Below are positions 1-8,997 of a stretch of 63,264 nucleotides of DNA, piece by piece; position 1 is the first letter of the stretch, and each line of letters starts with the position of its first letter. The notes under the pieces were generated by a model. That model worked only from the letters and a program-made list of their open reading frames with translations, was not told the origin of the DNA and searched no databases. A program made the position numbers and the translations under genes. Source of the stretch: Chitinimonas sp. BJB300. GTDB taxonomy: Bacteria; Pseudomonadota; Gammaproteobacteria; Burkholderiales; Chitinimonadaceae. The stretch covers positions 1 through 63,264 of the forward strand of contig NZ_PDZH01000007.1 in assembly GCF_002735695.1 (NCBI RefSeq), given 5' to 3'.

Positions 1-346
1 CGTCCGGTTTCGGTATCTGAACCCGGCGCACCGGCAGTGGCCGATAGCTCCCGTTCAGCAACTGATCCCGTACCTGCGGCCATGCCATTTGCAGCATGCC
101 CTTGGTGGCTTCTATGTCCAGACCATCTACACCAGCGCTACCGCCGTTCGCTTTGACGCGCTTCCACGCTTGTATCAGGTTCTCCCGCGCCAGGGCCCGT
201 TCCAGCAGCCCCGGCCCTGAGCCGTCTTGCCCTTGCTGCGCCAGTCGTGCTTCATCACGCACTGCTTTAGGCTTGGCTTCACCTCGCCCGCCAGCAGTTC
301 GCCCAGATCGCCCCGGCTTCTGATGCCTTGCACCACCAAGCAGCAT
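1..346 (-). CDS. ltrA: Group II intron reverse transcriptase/maturase, N-terminal part
   Basis: Intron-encoded protein that splices its RNA and reverse-transcribes it into new sites. Only the first 115 codons are in the window; the frame is open to the left edge. The start is the ATG at 346, preceded by GAAGGAGAG. After a basic, low-complexity leader comes the classic RT-0/RT-1 region: LLERALAREN, then AWKRVKANGGSAGVDG, then YRPLPVRRVQIPKPD. The YADD active site and the maturase and HNH domains, if present, are outside. No stop or frameshift is seen in this part, so the intron may be intact. Open frames on the plus strand over this stretch are shadows. Confidence 0.88.
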   Translation of the reverse strand, partial: MLLGGARHQKPGRSGRTAGGRGEAKPKAVRDEARLAQQGQDGSGPGLLERALARENLIQAWKRVKANGGSAGVDGLDIEATKGMLQMAWPQVRDQLLNGSYRPLPVRRVQIPKPD

Positions 347-730
347 GGAAACAGACTCTCCTTCTCGTTCAGCCCTTCGCTCCAGACTGGCAGCTACTAT
401 GGCTTCTGCTGACTTCTCGCTCCGGCTAAAAAAAAACCGTCGCCCTTTCAGGCATAAGGCGAGATCTCCCCAGGTAAGAACGCACTCCTTCACCGCACAA
501 CCGCCGGATTTACGCCGCCTTGCCTTGATCACGAGAGCTTCGCGGAGTCATGCCCGCTCGCCCTGCTCGGCAGCGCCTTCTATCCGGTTCTTGTCCATCG
601 GCTCGCGGTTTACGATCCACGCTTCCTTCCCACGCTCGGTCGCCCTCACGCAGTTGCGCTTCACTTCGTTCGCTGTGATCAACTTACGGCGGGACTTCCA
701 CCCGCAGGAGTGCGCCCATGCTGGGCGCAC
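1..730 (-). mobile_element. Group II intron, 5' part (continues past the left edge)
   Basis: Read on the minus strand, the element starts at 730 with GTGCGCCCAGC, matching the GUGYG-type 5' end of bacterial group II introns, and continues with about 380 bases of non-coding, GC-rich, structured sequence before a reverse transcriptase start at 346. The bases just upstream (731-755) form a GC hairpin followed by TTATT, the preferred target of group IIC introns, which insert behind terminators. The catalytic 3' domains (V and VI) and the 3' splice site would lie beyond the window. Family and boundary are inferred from the RT homology and the 5' consensus; the class C assignment is less sure than the group II call. 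Confidence 0.8.
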
Positions 731-755
731 ATGAATAACGCCCCGGAGCGGGGCC
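731..755 (-). terminator. Hairpin terminator used as intron target
   Basis: On the minus strand GCCCCG and CGGGGC form a 6-bp stem with a 3-base loop (740-754), followed by GTTATTCAT and then the intron. It lies about 140 bases after the fliR stop and so probably ended the fliK-fliR transcript before the intron arrived. The T-run is short, so strength is uncertain. The stretch 756-893 between it and fliR shows no other feature. Confidence 0.55.
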
Positions 756-893
756 TTAGATAGCGCAGCATCGCTTACGCGAGGCTGATCACTAAACTTA
801 TATTGCTAGTTTTTCTTTCCTTGCCGCTTGGAGGCTATTAAATCCAGCAAAACTACTTACTCACCGACTTTAGTCCCATCCAGACGCAAACAA

Positions 894-1682
894 TTACCCG
901 CTTACAAAAGTTCTGGCGATGCGGTAAGCCAAGCGGGTCGCCTCATCGATGAGTCGATGGATATGAGGGGGAAACTGAGGTAGCGAGAAGTACAATGCGG
1001 CAAGACCCATTCCTAGGGTCAGCGGGAAACCTACTGCGAATACATTGAACTGCGGTGCTGCTCGGGACATGATGCCAATCGACAAATTGGTAATCAGCAA
1101 CGCGCCTAGAACTGGCATGGAAAGCAGAACACCCAAGAAGAATATCTGTGCACCGGCATCCACCAGCAGCTTAAGCGCTGCGGCCTTCAAGGGCTCTGGC
1201 GATACGGGCAGGAGTACAAAACTACGAACAACGGTTTCGAGAACTAGCAAGTGTCCATTCATCGCAAGAAAGAGTAAAAGCGTCAACAGGCTGGCGAACT
1301 GCGCAACGACGACAGTGTTCGTTCCATGCTGCGGATCATAAAAACTTGCGAAGCCCAATCCCATTTGTAAGCCTGCCAAGTGGCCTGCCATTTCCACAGA
1401 AGCGAACACCAGGCGCATGGTGAAACCTATTGCCATGCCAATCACAACCTGCTGCACAAGGATAAGTATGCCGAGGGGAGAGATGGGGGAAATAGTCGGC
1501 ATCTGCGGTAAAACCGGCGCAACCAGCAAAGTTAGCATCACTGCCAGAATGATCCGTACCCGATTCGGGATAGCACGACTGGCATAGAACGGGTCGGTAG
1601 CGAAAATGCCCAGGATACGAAAGAGCGGCCACAGCAACAGGCCCAGCCATGCTTGTATCTGAGCGTCGCTAACAGTGAACAT
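894..1682 (-). CDS. fliR: Flagellar export apparatus protein FliR
   Basis: Inner-membrane core subunit of the flagellar type III export gate, assembled with FliP and FliQ inside the MS ring. The 262-residue product is the usual FliR length and is made of several hydrophobic segments, with family signatures near the N-terminus (LLLWPLFRILGIFATDPFY) and the GLQMGLGFASFYDPQ region at about residues 100-115. It is the last gene of the fliK-L-M-N-O-P-Q-R run, 15 bases after fliQ. Downstream lie a terminator-like hairpin and the group II intron. Confidence 0.96.
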   Translation of the reverse strand: MFTVSDAQIQAWLGLLLWPLFRILGIFATDPFYASRAIPNRVRIILAVMLTLLVAPVLPQMPTISPISPLGILILVQQVVIGMAIGFTMRLVFASVEMAGHLAGLQMGLGFASFYDPQHGTNTVVVAQFASLLTLLLFLAMNGHLLVLETVVRSFVLLPVSPEPLKAAALKLLVDAGAQIFFLGVLLSMPVLGALLITNLSIGIMSRAAPQFNVFAVGFPLTLGMGLAALYFSLPQFPPHIHRLIDEATRLAYRIARTFVSG

Positions 1683-1697
1683 GGCAGACCATCTGCT

Positions 1698-1967
1698 TTA
1701 ACCAATCATGCTGGGTATCGATTGGTATAACCGCACGGTGTAATCCATCAGGATAGAGAGCATCCAGGGCCCTGCCAGGACTGCAACCAAAAAAGTAATC
1801 AACAGCTTCGGAATGAATGACAACGTGGCTTCATTGATCTGCGTCGCGGCCTGGAAAACACTAATGAGCAACCCAACAATCAAACCAGCCAAGAGCATTG
1901 GTCCTCCAACCAGAATCAAGACCTCAAAAGCTCTTTGAATAATCGTAATGACCATTTCTGGTGACAT
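1698..1967 (-). CDS. fliQ: Flagellar export apparatus protein FliQ
   Basis: Small inner-membrane subunit of the flagellar type III export gate. The 89-residue protein has the typical two membrane segments (about residues 15-40 and 50-75) and the family pattern VGGPMLLAGLIVGLLISVFQAATQINE followed by PK, here shown as a continuous hydrophobic hairpin starting at residue 20. It sits 10 bases after fliP and 15 before fliR, so the three gate genes are tightly co-transcribed. Start ATG with GAGAGCG upstream. Confidence 0.96.
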   Translation of the reverse strand: MSPEMVITIIQRAFEVLILVGGPMLLAGLIVGLLISVFQAATQINEATLSFIPKLLITFLVAVLAGPWMLSILMDYTVRLYQSIPSMIG

Positions 1968-1977
1968 GCTCGCTCTC

Positions 1978-2715
1978 CTATACGTAGAAGCTTTGCACCA
2001 AGGAACCTATTAGTAATGTCCAACCATCAACCAGTACAAAAAGGATGATCTTGAAGGGCAGGGAAATGGTCACCGGGCTGACCATCATCATGCCCATGGC
2101 CATCAGTACGCTAGCCACCACCATGTCGATAATCAAGAATGGAATCATGACCAGAAAGGCAATTTGGAATGCCGTCTTTAGCTCACTCGTAACAAAGGCT
2201 GGCACCAAAACCTTCAGGCTGACATCTTCGGGACCTGCTGGACGTGCGCTCTGGGATATTTCAATAAAGAACGCCAAATCCTTCTGCCGGGTTTGCTTGA
2301 GCATGAATTGCTTCAAAGGCTGCGCGCCACGTTCAATCGCTTGATTAAAATTGATCTTATCTAGGCTATAAGGCAGGTACGCATCAGCCCAAATTTTGTC
2401 CAGCACCGGCGACATGACAAACATCGTCAAAAATAGTGATAGCCCGACAATGACCTGATTGGGTGGGGCCTGCATCGTGCCCAAAGCTTGTCGCATCAGG
2501 GACAGCACGATAACGATCCGGGTAAACGCCGTCATCATCAAGAGTATTGCGGGCAAAAAAGTCAGGCTCGTCAGGAACAACAACGTCTGAAGCGTTAGAG
2601 AATAACTCTGTCCACCACCACTCGGCTGACTGGTAAGCAATGGCAAACCGGGATCCGCCGCCCATACAGGTAGCGCCAATAACACCGCCGCCATCAGTAC
2701 GGAACGACGGCTCAT
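1978..2715 (-). CDS. fliP: Flagellar export apparatus protein FliP
   Basis: Pore-forming subunit of the flagellar export gate. The 245-residue product starts with a cleavable signal peptide (hydrophobic core [12 protein letters not shown]), a known feature of FliP, then shows the family blocks [28 protein letters not shown] and the C-terminal [16 protein letters not shown]. The ATG overlaps the fliO stop by four bases (ATGA), so translation is coupled. Length and motifs are fully normal. Confidence 0.97.
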   Translation of the reverse strand: MSRRSVLMAAVLLALPVWAADPGLPLLTSQPSGGGQSYSLTLQTLLFLTSLTFLPAILLMMTAFTRIVIVLSLMRQALGTMQAPPNQVIVGLSLFLTMFVMSPVLDKIWADAYLPYSLDKINFNQAIERGAQPLKQFMLKQTRQKDLAFFIEISQSARPAGPEDVSLKVLVPAFVTSELKTAFQIAFLVMIPFLIIDMVVASVLMAMGMMMVSPVTISLPFKIILFVLVDGWTLLIGSLVQSFYV

Positions 2716-3197
2716 GGACGCTCCGGCGGCGTAACAGGGTCACCTTCAGCTTTTCCTTTGGCTCCCTTGCGTGCCTTCAACACCACGGCCAAACGCTCTG
2801 CAAAAGAATTGGGTATAGCCCCCCCTACTTCCATATCGGTTGGTTTAGGTAACGAATGCAGCATAGATACCTGCGCCGAAGTCACCCCAAGCACCAGCCA
2901 GGTATCCGCCAATTCAACAATAACTACTCGCTCCTTGGCACCAACCATAACGCCGCTAACAACACGCAGCTGGCTTACCCCCCCAAGCTGGCCGGGTGTA
3001 AAGCGCCGGGCCAGCCAAGCTGTCCCAAAAATAGCGGCAAGCACCACAGCCAATGCCAGAAAGACCTGGGCAAAACTGATGAAAGCAGGCCCGGCAGCTG
3101 AAGTTGATTGAGCGGATTGCGGTACGGATTCAGTGGCGAAACTATAAACAGAAGTCGACAGGGATAAGACGAGGGTAAGAAAGGGTAACGTTCGCAT
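2712..3197 (-). CDS. fliO: Flagellar biosynthesis protein FliO
   Basis: Membrane scaffold that helps FliP assemble. The 161-residue protein has an N-terminal signal-like segment ([19 protein letters not shown]), a single membrane helix at about residues 40-65 ([22 protein letters not shown] region) and a cytoplasmic domain with the FliO pattern [20 protein letters not shown] and WLVLGVT. The C-terminal tail is charged. It lies between fliN and fliP and overlaps fliP by four bases. FliO is poorly conserved, so the call leans on position as well as on this pattern. Confidence 0.92.
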   Translation of the reverse strand: MRTLPFLTLVLSLSTSVYSFATESVPQSAQSTSAAGPAFISFAQVFLALAVVLAAIFGTAWLARRFTPGQLGGVSQLRVVSGVMVGAKERVVIVELADTWLVLGVTSAQVSMLHSLPKPTDMEVGGAIPNSFAERLAVVLKARKGAKGKAEGDPVTPPERP

Positions 3198-3233
3198 CGA
3201 GGCGGATCGGCTCCGGATTATTGTTTGAACAGC

Positions 3234-3698
3234 CTATTTATGCAGGCGGCGGATACGTTCTGCAGGGGTGATGATGTCGGTAAGACGGATACCAAATTTA
3301 TCGTTCACAACCACCACTTCACCCTGGGCGATCAAGGTACCGTTTACCAATACATCCATCGGCTCCCCGGCCAAGCCATCCAGCTCGACCACTGAACCTT
3401 GCGCCAACTGCAGCAAACTACGAATCGCGATCTTGGTACGCCCGAGTTCCACGGTCATCGTCACCGGGATATCGAGAATCATGTCGATACCGGATGGGCC
3501 TGAAGGTTTGTCCGACTGGTTTTCGAAGCGGCGGAAAATATCCGCTGGCGCAACGTTCTGCATGCTTGTTGGCGCTGCTGCGGCAGTTTGCTCTGTCTCC
3601 GTCGCTGCTGCTGCTGCGGCGGCAGCCTCATCGGCGGTCTGTTGCTCCGCTAAAGCGGCAGCCCAGTCATCCAGACCTTGTTCTTCTTCATTGCTCAT
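3234..3698 (-). CDS. fliN: Flagellar motor switch protein FliN
   Basis: C-ring component that binds CheY-P and the export ATPase complex. The 154-residue protein has an acidic, alanine-rich N-terminal extension (about residues 12-50, including a run of alanines) and a C-terminal SpoA/FliN domain with DIPVTMTVELGRTKIAIRSL and the closing block NDKFGIRLTDIITPAERI. The start overlaps the end of fliM by 11 bases, giving translational coupling. The extension is typical of proteobacterial FliN. Confidence 0.96.
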   Translation of the reverse strand: MSNEEEQGLDDWAAALAEQQTADEAAAAAAAATETEQTAAAAPTSMQNVAPADIFRRFENQSDKPSGPSGIDMILDIPVTMTVELGRTKIAIRSLLQLAQGSVVELDGLAGEPMDVLVNGTLIAQGEVVVVNDKFGIRLTDIITPAERIRRLHK

Positions 3699-4707
3699 CG
3701 TTCAATCCCTTCACCGGCTCTTCATCGAGTTTCTGGCTATCCGGCGTCGATATGATCTTATCCACCTTGAGGGCATACTGACCATTCAGTGTGCCGTAGT
3801 AACCTTGGATCAAAGGTACCCCATCCACCTCGGCGACAATGGTTTCAGGGATGTTGATCCCGATAACGTCCCCTGCTTTTAAGTCCAGGATATCCCGAAG
3901 CGTAATCTGAGCAGTACCCAGGTTGGCGATCAGATCGACATCCGAATTCTGGATTTCGCTTGAAAGTAATTTCACCCAACGATTATCAGACTCCATTCGG
4001 TCGGCCTGCATTGAGCTATAGAGCAAGTCGCGCAAGGGCTCGATCATCGAATAAGGGAAGCAGACATGGAAGTCACCCCCACCGGTACCCAGCTCGATCT
4101 TGAAAGTGAAGGCCACCACTACCTCGGTCGGTGTGGCGATATTGGCAAATTGGGTATTCATTTCTGAACGAACGTAGCTGAACTCCGTCTTGAACACCGG
4201 CTCCCAGGATTTGCGGTATTCCTCCATGACCACTTCGAGCAGGCGCTGGATAATGCGCTGCTCGGTCGGTGTGAAATCACGCCCTTCCACGCGCACGTGA
4301 TAACGGCCGTCGGAGCCAAACATATTGTCCACGACCAGGAAAACTAGGTCCGGATCAAAGATAAACAGACCCGTACCCCGCAGCGGCTTCATGTGGATGA
4401 GGTTCAGGTTGGTAGGCACCACCAGATTGCGAATGAACTCGCTGTACTTCTGCACCCGCACCGGGCCAACTGAAATTTCGGCAGAACGCCGCATGAAATT
4501 GAATATACCAATGCGCAGATTACGGGCGAAACGCTCGTTGATGACCTCCAGGGTCGGCATACGACCACGAACGATACGTTCCTGGCGACCAATGTCGTAG
4601 GAGCGGATGCTGGAGGATTCCATTCCCTCATCAGCATCGTCATCCTCACCAGTGACCCCGCGCAGGAGAGCATCGACCTCTTCCTGGGACAGTATATCGT
4701 CGGACAT
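3688..4707 (-). CDS. fliM: Flagellar motor switch protein FliM
   Basis: C-ring switch protein that receives CheY-P. The 339 residues begin with the CheY-binding peptide DILSQEEVDALLRGV (residues 4-18), followed by the middle CheC-like domain (RRSAEISVGPVRVQKYSEF about 73-91, GSDGRYHVRVEGRDFTPTEQ about 130-149) and a C-terminal SpoA domain (LKAGDVIGINIPE). Length matches the family. It follows fliL by 36 bases and overlaps fliN. The intact N-terminal peptide fits the cheY gene found at 21025. Confidence 0.97.
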   Translation of the reverse strand: MSDDILSQEEVDALLRGVTGEDDDADEGMESSSIRSYDIGRQERIVRGRMPTLEVINERFARNLRIGIFNFMRRSAEISVGPVRVQKYSEFIRNLVVPTNLNLIHMKPLRGTGLFIFDPDLVFLVVDNMFGSDGRYHVRVEGRDFTPTEQRIIQRLLEVVMEEYRKSWEPVFKTEFSYVRSEMNTQFANIATPTEVVVAFTFKIELGTGGGDFHVCFPYSMIEPLRDLLYSSMQADRMESDNRWVKLLSSEIQNSDVDLIANLGTAQITLRDILDLKAGDVIGINIPETIVAEVDGVPLIQGYYGTLNGQYALKVDKIISTPDSQKLDEEPVKGLNDEQ

Positions 4708-4743
4708 GATTTGCGCCTCGCCCTGCCTGTGTAGCGCTAATAA

Positions 4744-5319
4744 CTACTGAACGATAAAGGATTTGAACTCGACGCTCATTACGCCGTCCTCATCTTCCTT
4801 GGCATCCAGCACTTTATTGATGGTCTGTTTCAACTCAGCCATCAATGCAACCTTGCCTTCCAACGTCGAAACCTCTTCGGGCTTTTTGGAACTGAGCAAC
4901 AAATTAACCTGGCTGCTGATACGCGGCAGATAACTCTTGACCACTTCCTTTTGCGCCTCTTCAGCAACCTGAACGTGAATCTCGGTCTGCAATACCGTAC
5001 CGCCTTGCAGATTCACGGTATAGGTGTCCAGCTTGTCGAAGATCGGCGCGCCGCCATGTTCTTTCTTATCTTTCTTTTCCTTCTTCTTTTTCTCTTTCTC
5101 TTCTTTCTTGTCGCCATCCGAATGTGATTCAGATGCGCCTTGTTCACCAAAATTCTGATTGGCCGAGATCGTCATGAATAGCCAGGCAGCAAAGCCGCCA
5201 CCAACCAGGATCACCACCACCAGCAACCCAATGACAATATATAGAACCAGGTTTTTCTTCGCCTTGGGTGCACTAGCGCTTGCCTCCGCTGCCGGCGCGG
5301 GTTTCTTGGCCTCTGCCAT
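4744..5319 (-). CDS. fliL: Flagellar basal body-associated protein FliL
   Basis: Inner-membrane protein that surrounds the stator. The 191-residue product has a short cytoplasmic N-terminus rich in Ala/Lys, one membrane helix (about residues 25-50, LVLYIVIGLLVVVILVGGGF core), a highly charged Lys/Glu linker (about 70-90, EEKEKKKKEKKDKKE) and a periplasmic FliL domain ending in the typical SVEFKSFIVQ. The linker is more extended and more charged than in most homologues. The gene is separated from fliK by a 334-base gap holding a repeat element, so it may need its own promoter, which I could not identify. Confidence 0.94.
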   Translation of the reverse strand: MAEAKKPAPAAEASASAPKAKKNLVLYIVIGLLVVVILVGGGFAAWLFMTISANQNFGEQGASESHSDGDKKEEKEKKKKEKKDKKEHGGAPIFDKLDTYTVNLQGGTVLQTEIHVQVAEEAQKEVVKSYLPRISSQVNLLLSSKKPEEVSTLEGKVALMAELKQTINKVLDAKEDEDGVMSVEFKSFIVQ

Positions 5320-5452
5320 AAGAAGATGTCCTTTAAAAAGAAAGCGATGTAGGTATAAGTAGGATAGGCAAATGCACCACGTTTACCTAGCCGCGTTATA
5401 AATCAAACCCACTGCACACCCAAACAACGGTGCGGGTTTCACATCCCTCTTA

Positions 5453-5669
5453 GAACCTGTTTACAATCTTGCTGCACAGCCGTGACACGGGCTCATGTGC
5501 TGCTCGAAAGAACCCGCATGGGGACGCCGAACTGCTACGGTGCTTTGCACCAAGCAGTTCGCAGCCTCATGTACCCACGTACATTCCGGCTTCTGCGCTG
5601 CGCCTTACCCTGCTGACGCCTGCTCGTGAACAGGTTCATAGCTTTCACTTCCTTCAGACAAACAGGTTC
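5453..5669. repeat. Element B copy 2, between fliL and fliK
   Basis: Starts GAACCTGTTTACAATCTTGC after TTA and ends AACAGGTTC; the ends are inverted. An inner GAACAGGTTC at 5626-5635 offers an alternative end. It shares its left 40 bases with the copies at 17388 and 34012 and the block ACCCACGTACATTCCG with the copy at 17388. The right end runs into fliK and encodes that protein's last four residues and its stop codon. Boundaries are approximate. The rest of the gap (5320-5452) shows only AT-rich leader sequence before fliL. Confidence 0.6.
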
Positions 5670-6814
5670 ACATTCCCTGGCAAGCCCGTCACTACCCTTG
5701 ATCGCCACACAGGTGGACTTACCGCCTCCTTCACCTGAGGCTGTGCATTCCCACGCGAGAACTGGGTAGCCTGCTGGTCAGATGGCGTATTGCCCTGATC
5801 GCTGCGTGTCTGTACGTTTACCTGGCCCAACTGTATACCGTTTTCTGCCAGCATCTCTTGCAAGCGGGGCATAGAGTTTTGTAACGCGTCCCGCACTGGG
5901 GTCTGCGCAACAACAAACGTCAAACTGGCTTGATCCTGGTTCAAGGTGAGCTTGACCTCCATCGGGCCAAGGTGTGGCGGATTCAGCTGCATTTCCACTT
6001 CCTGCTGCTGGTTGCTGACCATCATTACCACTTTGTGTCCGACCGCTCTGTCCCAACCTGTGCTGCCTATGGGCTGATTCACCGCATACATGGCTTTACT
6101 ATGGTCGCCAGGCTGACTACGGCTGGTATCCACACGCACCATGCTCTGGCTGACCTGCCGAGCCCCGGCTTCGCCCACTTGGGTATTCCGTTCGAGCAAC
6201 TGTGAGAATTGATTATTGATCGTCGGCAAGTCTTCTTTACCTGCCTCAGTCGGCAGTGCCTGCCGGTCAACGGCAAGTTTCGCCGTCAGATCCGTCGCGC
6301 TCGCCGCTTTGTCTTGCTTGTCGTCAAGCAACGCCTTTGCCAAACCTGCACACTTTACCGAAGCGTCATCGCCAGCCTCAGCCTTGGCTTGTTCTGTATC
6401 CAAGCCACGGTCAACGTATTCCTGTAGTTGCGCCAATAAGACAGCCGTCCCGGCTACGGCCACCTGCATCTGGGCTTGCTCGGCGGCGATCGCATCGTCA
6501 TCGCCGGTGGCAGACTCATTCTCATCCAGGCTCGCCGTCTGATCGGCATCCTTGGTATCAGCCGCATCGGTGGCCGCCGCTTGTTCAGGGTCCTTCACGC
6601 CCTCTGTCTGCGTAGAGGGCTGACTTCCCTCGCAGGACCGCTTGGTCTGCTCCGGTTTGGTTTGCTCAGGCTTACGGCTCTGAATTTGCTGGTTCAGGGA
6701 ATGGCTGAATAAGGCGTGATCCCCATCCGCAGCATAGGCACCGGGCTTTACGGGGGGGGCGGAGAAAGTAGCAACCAGATTATTACTGCTCGAGGCGACA
6801 GCCATGACAATCAT
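5654..6814 (-). CDS. fliK: Flagellar hook-length control protein FliK
   Basis: Secreted ruler that ends hook growth and switches export specificity through FlhB. The 386-residue product has a long, low-complexity N-terminal region rich in Gln, Asp, Ala and Thr (about residues 30-200), as expected for FliK, and a conserved C-terminal domain with MQLNPPHLGPMEVKLTLNQ and the following VRDALQNSMPRLQEMLAENG. The C-terminus ends in NLFV, encoded by the inverted end of element B, so the original tail has probably been replaced. A sigma-54-type promoter lies about 60 bases upstream. Confidence 0.93.
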   Translation of the reverse strand: MIVMAVASSSNNLVATFSAPPVKPGAYAADGDHALFSHSLNQQIQSRKPEQTKPEQTKRSCEGSQPSTQTEGVKDPEQAAATDAADTKDADQTASLDENESATGDDDAIAAEQAQMQVAVAGTAVLLAQLQEYVDRGLDTEQAKAEAGDDASVKCAGLAKALLDDKQDKAASATDLTAKLAVDRQALPTEAGKEDLPTINNQFSQLLERNTQVGEAGARQVSQSMVRVDTSRSQPGDHSKAMYAVNQPIGSTGWDRAVGHKVVMMVSNQQQEVEMQLNPPHLGPMEVKLTLNQDQASLTFVVAQTPVRDALQNSMPRLQEMLAENGIQLGQVNVQTRSDQGNTPSDQQATQFSRGNAQPQVKEAVSPPVWRSRVVTGLPGNVNLFV

Positions 6815-6874
6815 CCTTGAGAAATCGATGTGGTCTGTGGTGCCGGTAAAATTCGCCGGGCTCAGACGACATTC

Positions 6875-6890
6875 AGCAAGGAAGGTGCCA
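6875..6890 (-). promoter_or_regulatory. Sigma-54-type promoter before fliK
   Basis: The minus strand reads TGGCACCTTCCTTGCT, which differs from the consensus TGGCACG-N4-TTGCW only at one base and keeps the exact GG to GC spacing. It lies about 60 bases before the fliK ATG and downstream of the element A copy at 6931-7070, so fliK can be expressed independently of fliJ. A FleR-type activator gene is at 13169. Confidence 0.75.
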
Positions 6891-6930
6891 GCGAAGATGC
6901 ATACGGGAACTGACCCGACAACCGAACCAA

Positions 6931-7070
6931 GAATCTGTCAAACGTCTGCTGTGCATGGGCAATATGGCGTTGAAAACATCCTCAGAATGCGCATTTACCC
7001 TATATAAACGTCGCTTCCTCGGCTGTTTCCGCCTTATCTTGCCTTAGCTCGCGAAACTTTAGATAGGTTC
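6931..7070 (-). repeat. Element A copy 1 (MITE-like), between fliK and fliJ
   Basis: About 140 bp in the opposite orientation to the other five copies. Read on the minus strand it begins GAACCTATCTAAAGTTTCGC after TTA and ends GTTTGACAGATTC before TTG. It matches the other copies along its whole length but its ends have diverged more, which suggests an older insertion. It has no gene and sits within the flagellar gene run. Confidence 0.85.
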
Positions 7071-7089
7071 TAATAGAGGCAAAGAATGG

Positions 7090-7536
7090 CTATTGCTGGC
7101 TACCACGGCGATGGATATTGCTAGCCGATTCATCTGACAGGTTCTGCTCACGCTTCCCCTCGCGCCGGCCTTCGCGCGCGTTATGCCTTTCGTGCAGCGT
7201 TTCAAAGGCTTTCACTTCCTTTTCGCGCTCGAGCCAGGCTTGCTTGGCGGCCTCAACCTGAGCGTCGCTCCGTTGCAGCTCCATCACTTGTTGCTCAACT
7301 GCCGTATCAAGCTTGGCCAGAAATAGCTGGAAGTCATTCCATTGATGGACACGCATACCGCGGGTAGCGGTGTCGGTAAGCCGCAGTCGGTATTCTTCTC
7401 GATACTGTTCCACCTGGTTAAGGCGTTCCTGCATCTGCTGTTGCCGACTCAGCGCCACGCTAATAAGACGTGCCGCTTCCTCTCGCTTTTCGATCGCAAG
7501 CGCCAAAAGGAAAGCAAACTGAAAGGGTTTGGCCAT
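7090..7536 (-). CDS. fliJ: Flagellar export protein FliJ
   Basis: Soluble coiled-coil protein of the export ATPase complex, acting as the central stalk and chaperone escort. The 148 residues are almost entirely helical and charged, with Gln/Glu/Arg-rich heptads (for example RQQQMQERLNQVEQYREEYR, residues 29-48) and the usual length. It follows fliI by 41 bases. The last residues (HRRGSQQ) and stop lie close to an element A copy, but the coiled coil appears complete. Confidence 0.93.
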   Translation of the reverse strand: MAKPFQFAFLLALAIEKREEAARLISVALSRQQQMQERLNQVEQYREEYRLRLTDTATRGMRVHQWNDFQLFLAKLDTAVEQQVMELQRSDAQVEAAKQAWLEREKEVKAFETLHERHNAREGRREGKREQNLSDESASNIHRRGSQQ

Positions 7537-7577
7537 GTGTCAGCGCCAGCTAGGTAGATGAGGTTTGTATTCCGGAA

Positions 7578-8996
7578 TCAAGCGGAAAAGAGTCCGGCCA
7601 AATGCATTCTAGCCCCCTCATACGACTCTCGCTCAAAGATACCCTGCTGCAAAAAAGCTTCCATCGCGGGCATGCGGGCAATAGCCTCATCCAGCAATGG
7701 GTCTGACCCTCGGACATAAGCGCCGACGTTGATCAGATCGCGGCTGCGCTGATAGCGTGAATAGAGTTGCTTGAATCGCCTGACCTGATCATATTCATAC
7801 GGTTCGATGATGTCAGTCATCACCCGACTGATCGACTGTTCGATATCAATGGCGGGGTAGTGTCCTGCATCGGATAGCTGGCGGCTAAGCACGATATGCC
7901 CATCAAGAATGGCGCGGGCATTGTCAGCAATCGGATCCTGCTGATCATCACCCTCTGACAGCACCGTGTAGAAAGCCGTAATGGAGCCACCACCTTCTCG
8001 ACCATTTCCCGCACGCTCGACCAATGCCGGCAGCTTGGCAAAGACTGACGGTGGGTAACCTTTGGTGGCAGGCGGTTCGCCAATCGCCAACGCGATTTCC
8101 CGCTGCGCCATGGCATAACGGCTCAGCGAATCCATGATCAGCAATACATCCCGGCCCTGATCGCGGTAATACTCTGCGATCGCCGTGGCATAAGCTGCAC
8201 CGTGAAGTCGCAGCAACGGCGGCGTATCGGCTGGCGCTGCCACGACCACGGAGCGGCTGAGGCCTTCTTCACCGAGGATATTCTCGATGAAATCTTTCAC
8301 TTCGCGGCCACGTTCCCCAATCAACCCCACCACCACCACATCTGCCGTGGTGTAACGGGCCATCATCCCCAGCAAAACGCTCTTACCGACGCCGGAACCG
8401 GCAAACAACCCTAAACGCTGTCCCCGCCCAACGGTCAACAATGCATTGATGGCGCGGACTCCGACATCAAGTACGTTACTGACGGGAACACGGTCCAGTG
8501 GATTAAATGGCCGCGAGAATAACGGTACGTAACTTTCGGCCTGCAAAGTACCCAACCGATCCAAGGGGCGGCCCAGACCATCCAACACCCGTCCCAATAA
8601 AAGGGGCCCTACGGCCACTTGTCGGCCATGGTCCTCGATGCGGCGCTGTTGAGACAGCGAGCCCCGCAGGTAAGGTACGCGATTAACCACATCTTCATAC
8701 GCCACCACCGATGCACCAGGCTCCAGGCCGTATACCTCAGCTACGGGCATCAAAAACAACCGGTCTCCATTGAAGCCCACCACTTCCGCTTCAACACTGT
8801 GACCATTCGGTAAGACAATCTGGCAAGACGCACCCACCGGCAGCTTGATCCCGACTGCCTCCATCACTAAACCCGCTACACGGGTCAGGCGGCCATGCGG
8901 TAACCACGGCTGCACGCTTTCTACTGTATTCAAACAGGATTCAGCGTATTCCTGCCAGCGCATCAAGGTGTCGGACGGTCCCTCAAGGGCGGCCAT
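7578..8996 (-). CDS. fliI: Flagellum-specific ATP synthase FliI
   Basis: Hexameric ATPase that unloads chaperones and drives substrate entry into the export gate. The chosen ATG at 8996 lies two bases after the fliH stop and gives 472 residues; an upstream in-frame TTG at 9056 would overlap fliH by 59 bases and is less likely. Seen: Walker [16 protein letters not shown], the [10 protein letters not shown] block, Walker [13 protein letters not shown] and the [14 protein letters not shown]-type loop ([18 protein letters not shown]). All catalytic elements are normal. Confidence 0.96.
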   Translation of the reverse strand: MAALEGPSDTLMRWQEYAESCLNTVESVQPWLPHGRLTRVAGLVMEAVGIKLPVGASCQIVLPNGHSVEAEVVGFNGDRLFLMPVAEVYGLEPGASVVAYEDVVNRVPYLRGSLSQQRRIEDHGRQVAVGPLLLGRVLDGLGRPLDRLGTLQAESYVPLFSRPFNPLDRVPVSNVLDVGVRAINALLTVGRGQRLGLFAGSGVGKSVLLGMMARYTTADVVVVGLIGERGREVKDFIENILGEEGLSRSVVVAAPADTPPLLRLHGAAYATAIAEYYRDQGRDVLLIMDSLSRYAMAQREIALAIGEPPATKGYPPSVFAKLPALVERAGNGREGGGSITAFYTVLSEGDDQQDPIADNARAILDGHIVLSRQLSDAGHYPAIDIEQSISRVMTDIIEPYEYDQVRRFKQLYSRYQRSRDLINVGAYVRGSDPLLDEAIARMPAMEAFLQQGIFERESYEGARMHLAGLFSA

Positions 8997-8997
8997 A

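Noticed and set aside
345-734. Plus-strand open frames of 129 codons and a minus-strand 60-codon frame near the left end
   Set aside because: They overlap the non-coding 5' region of the group II intron and resemble no family; the intron explains the sequence.
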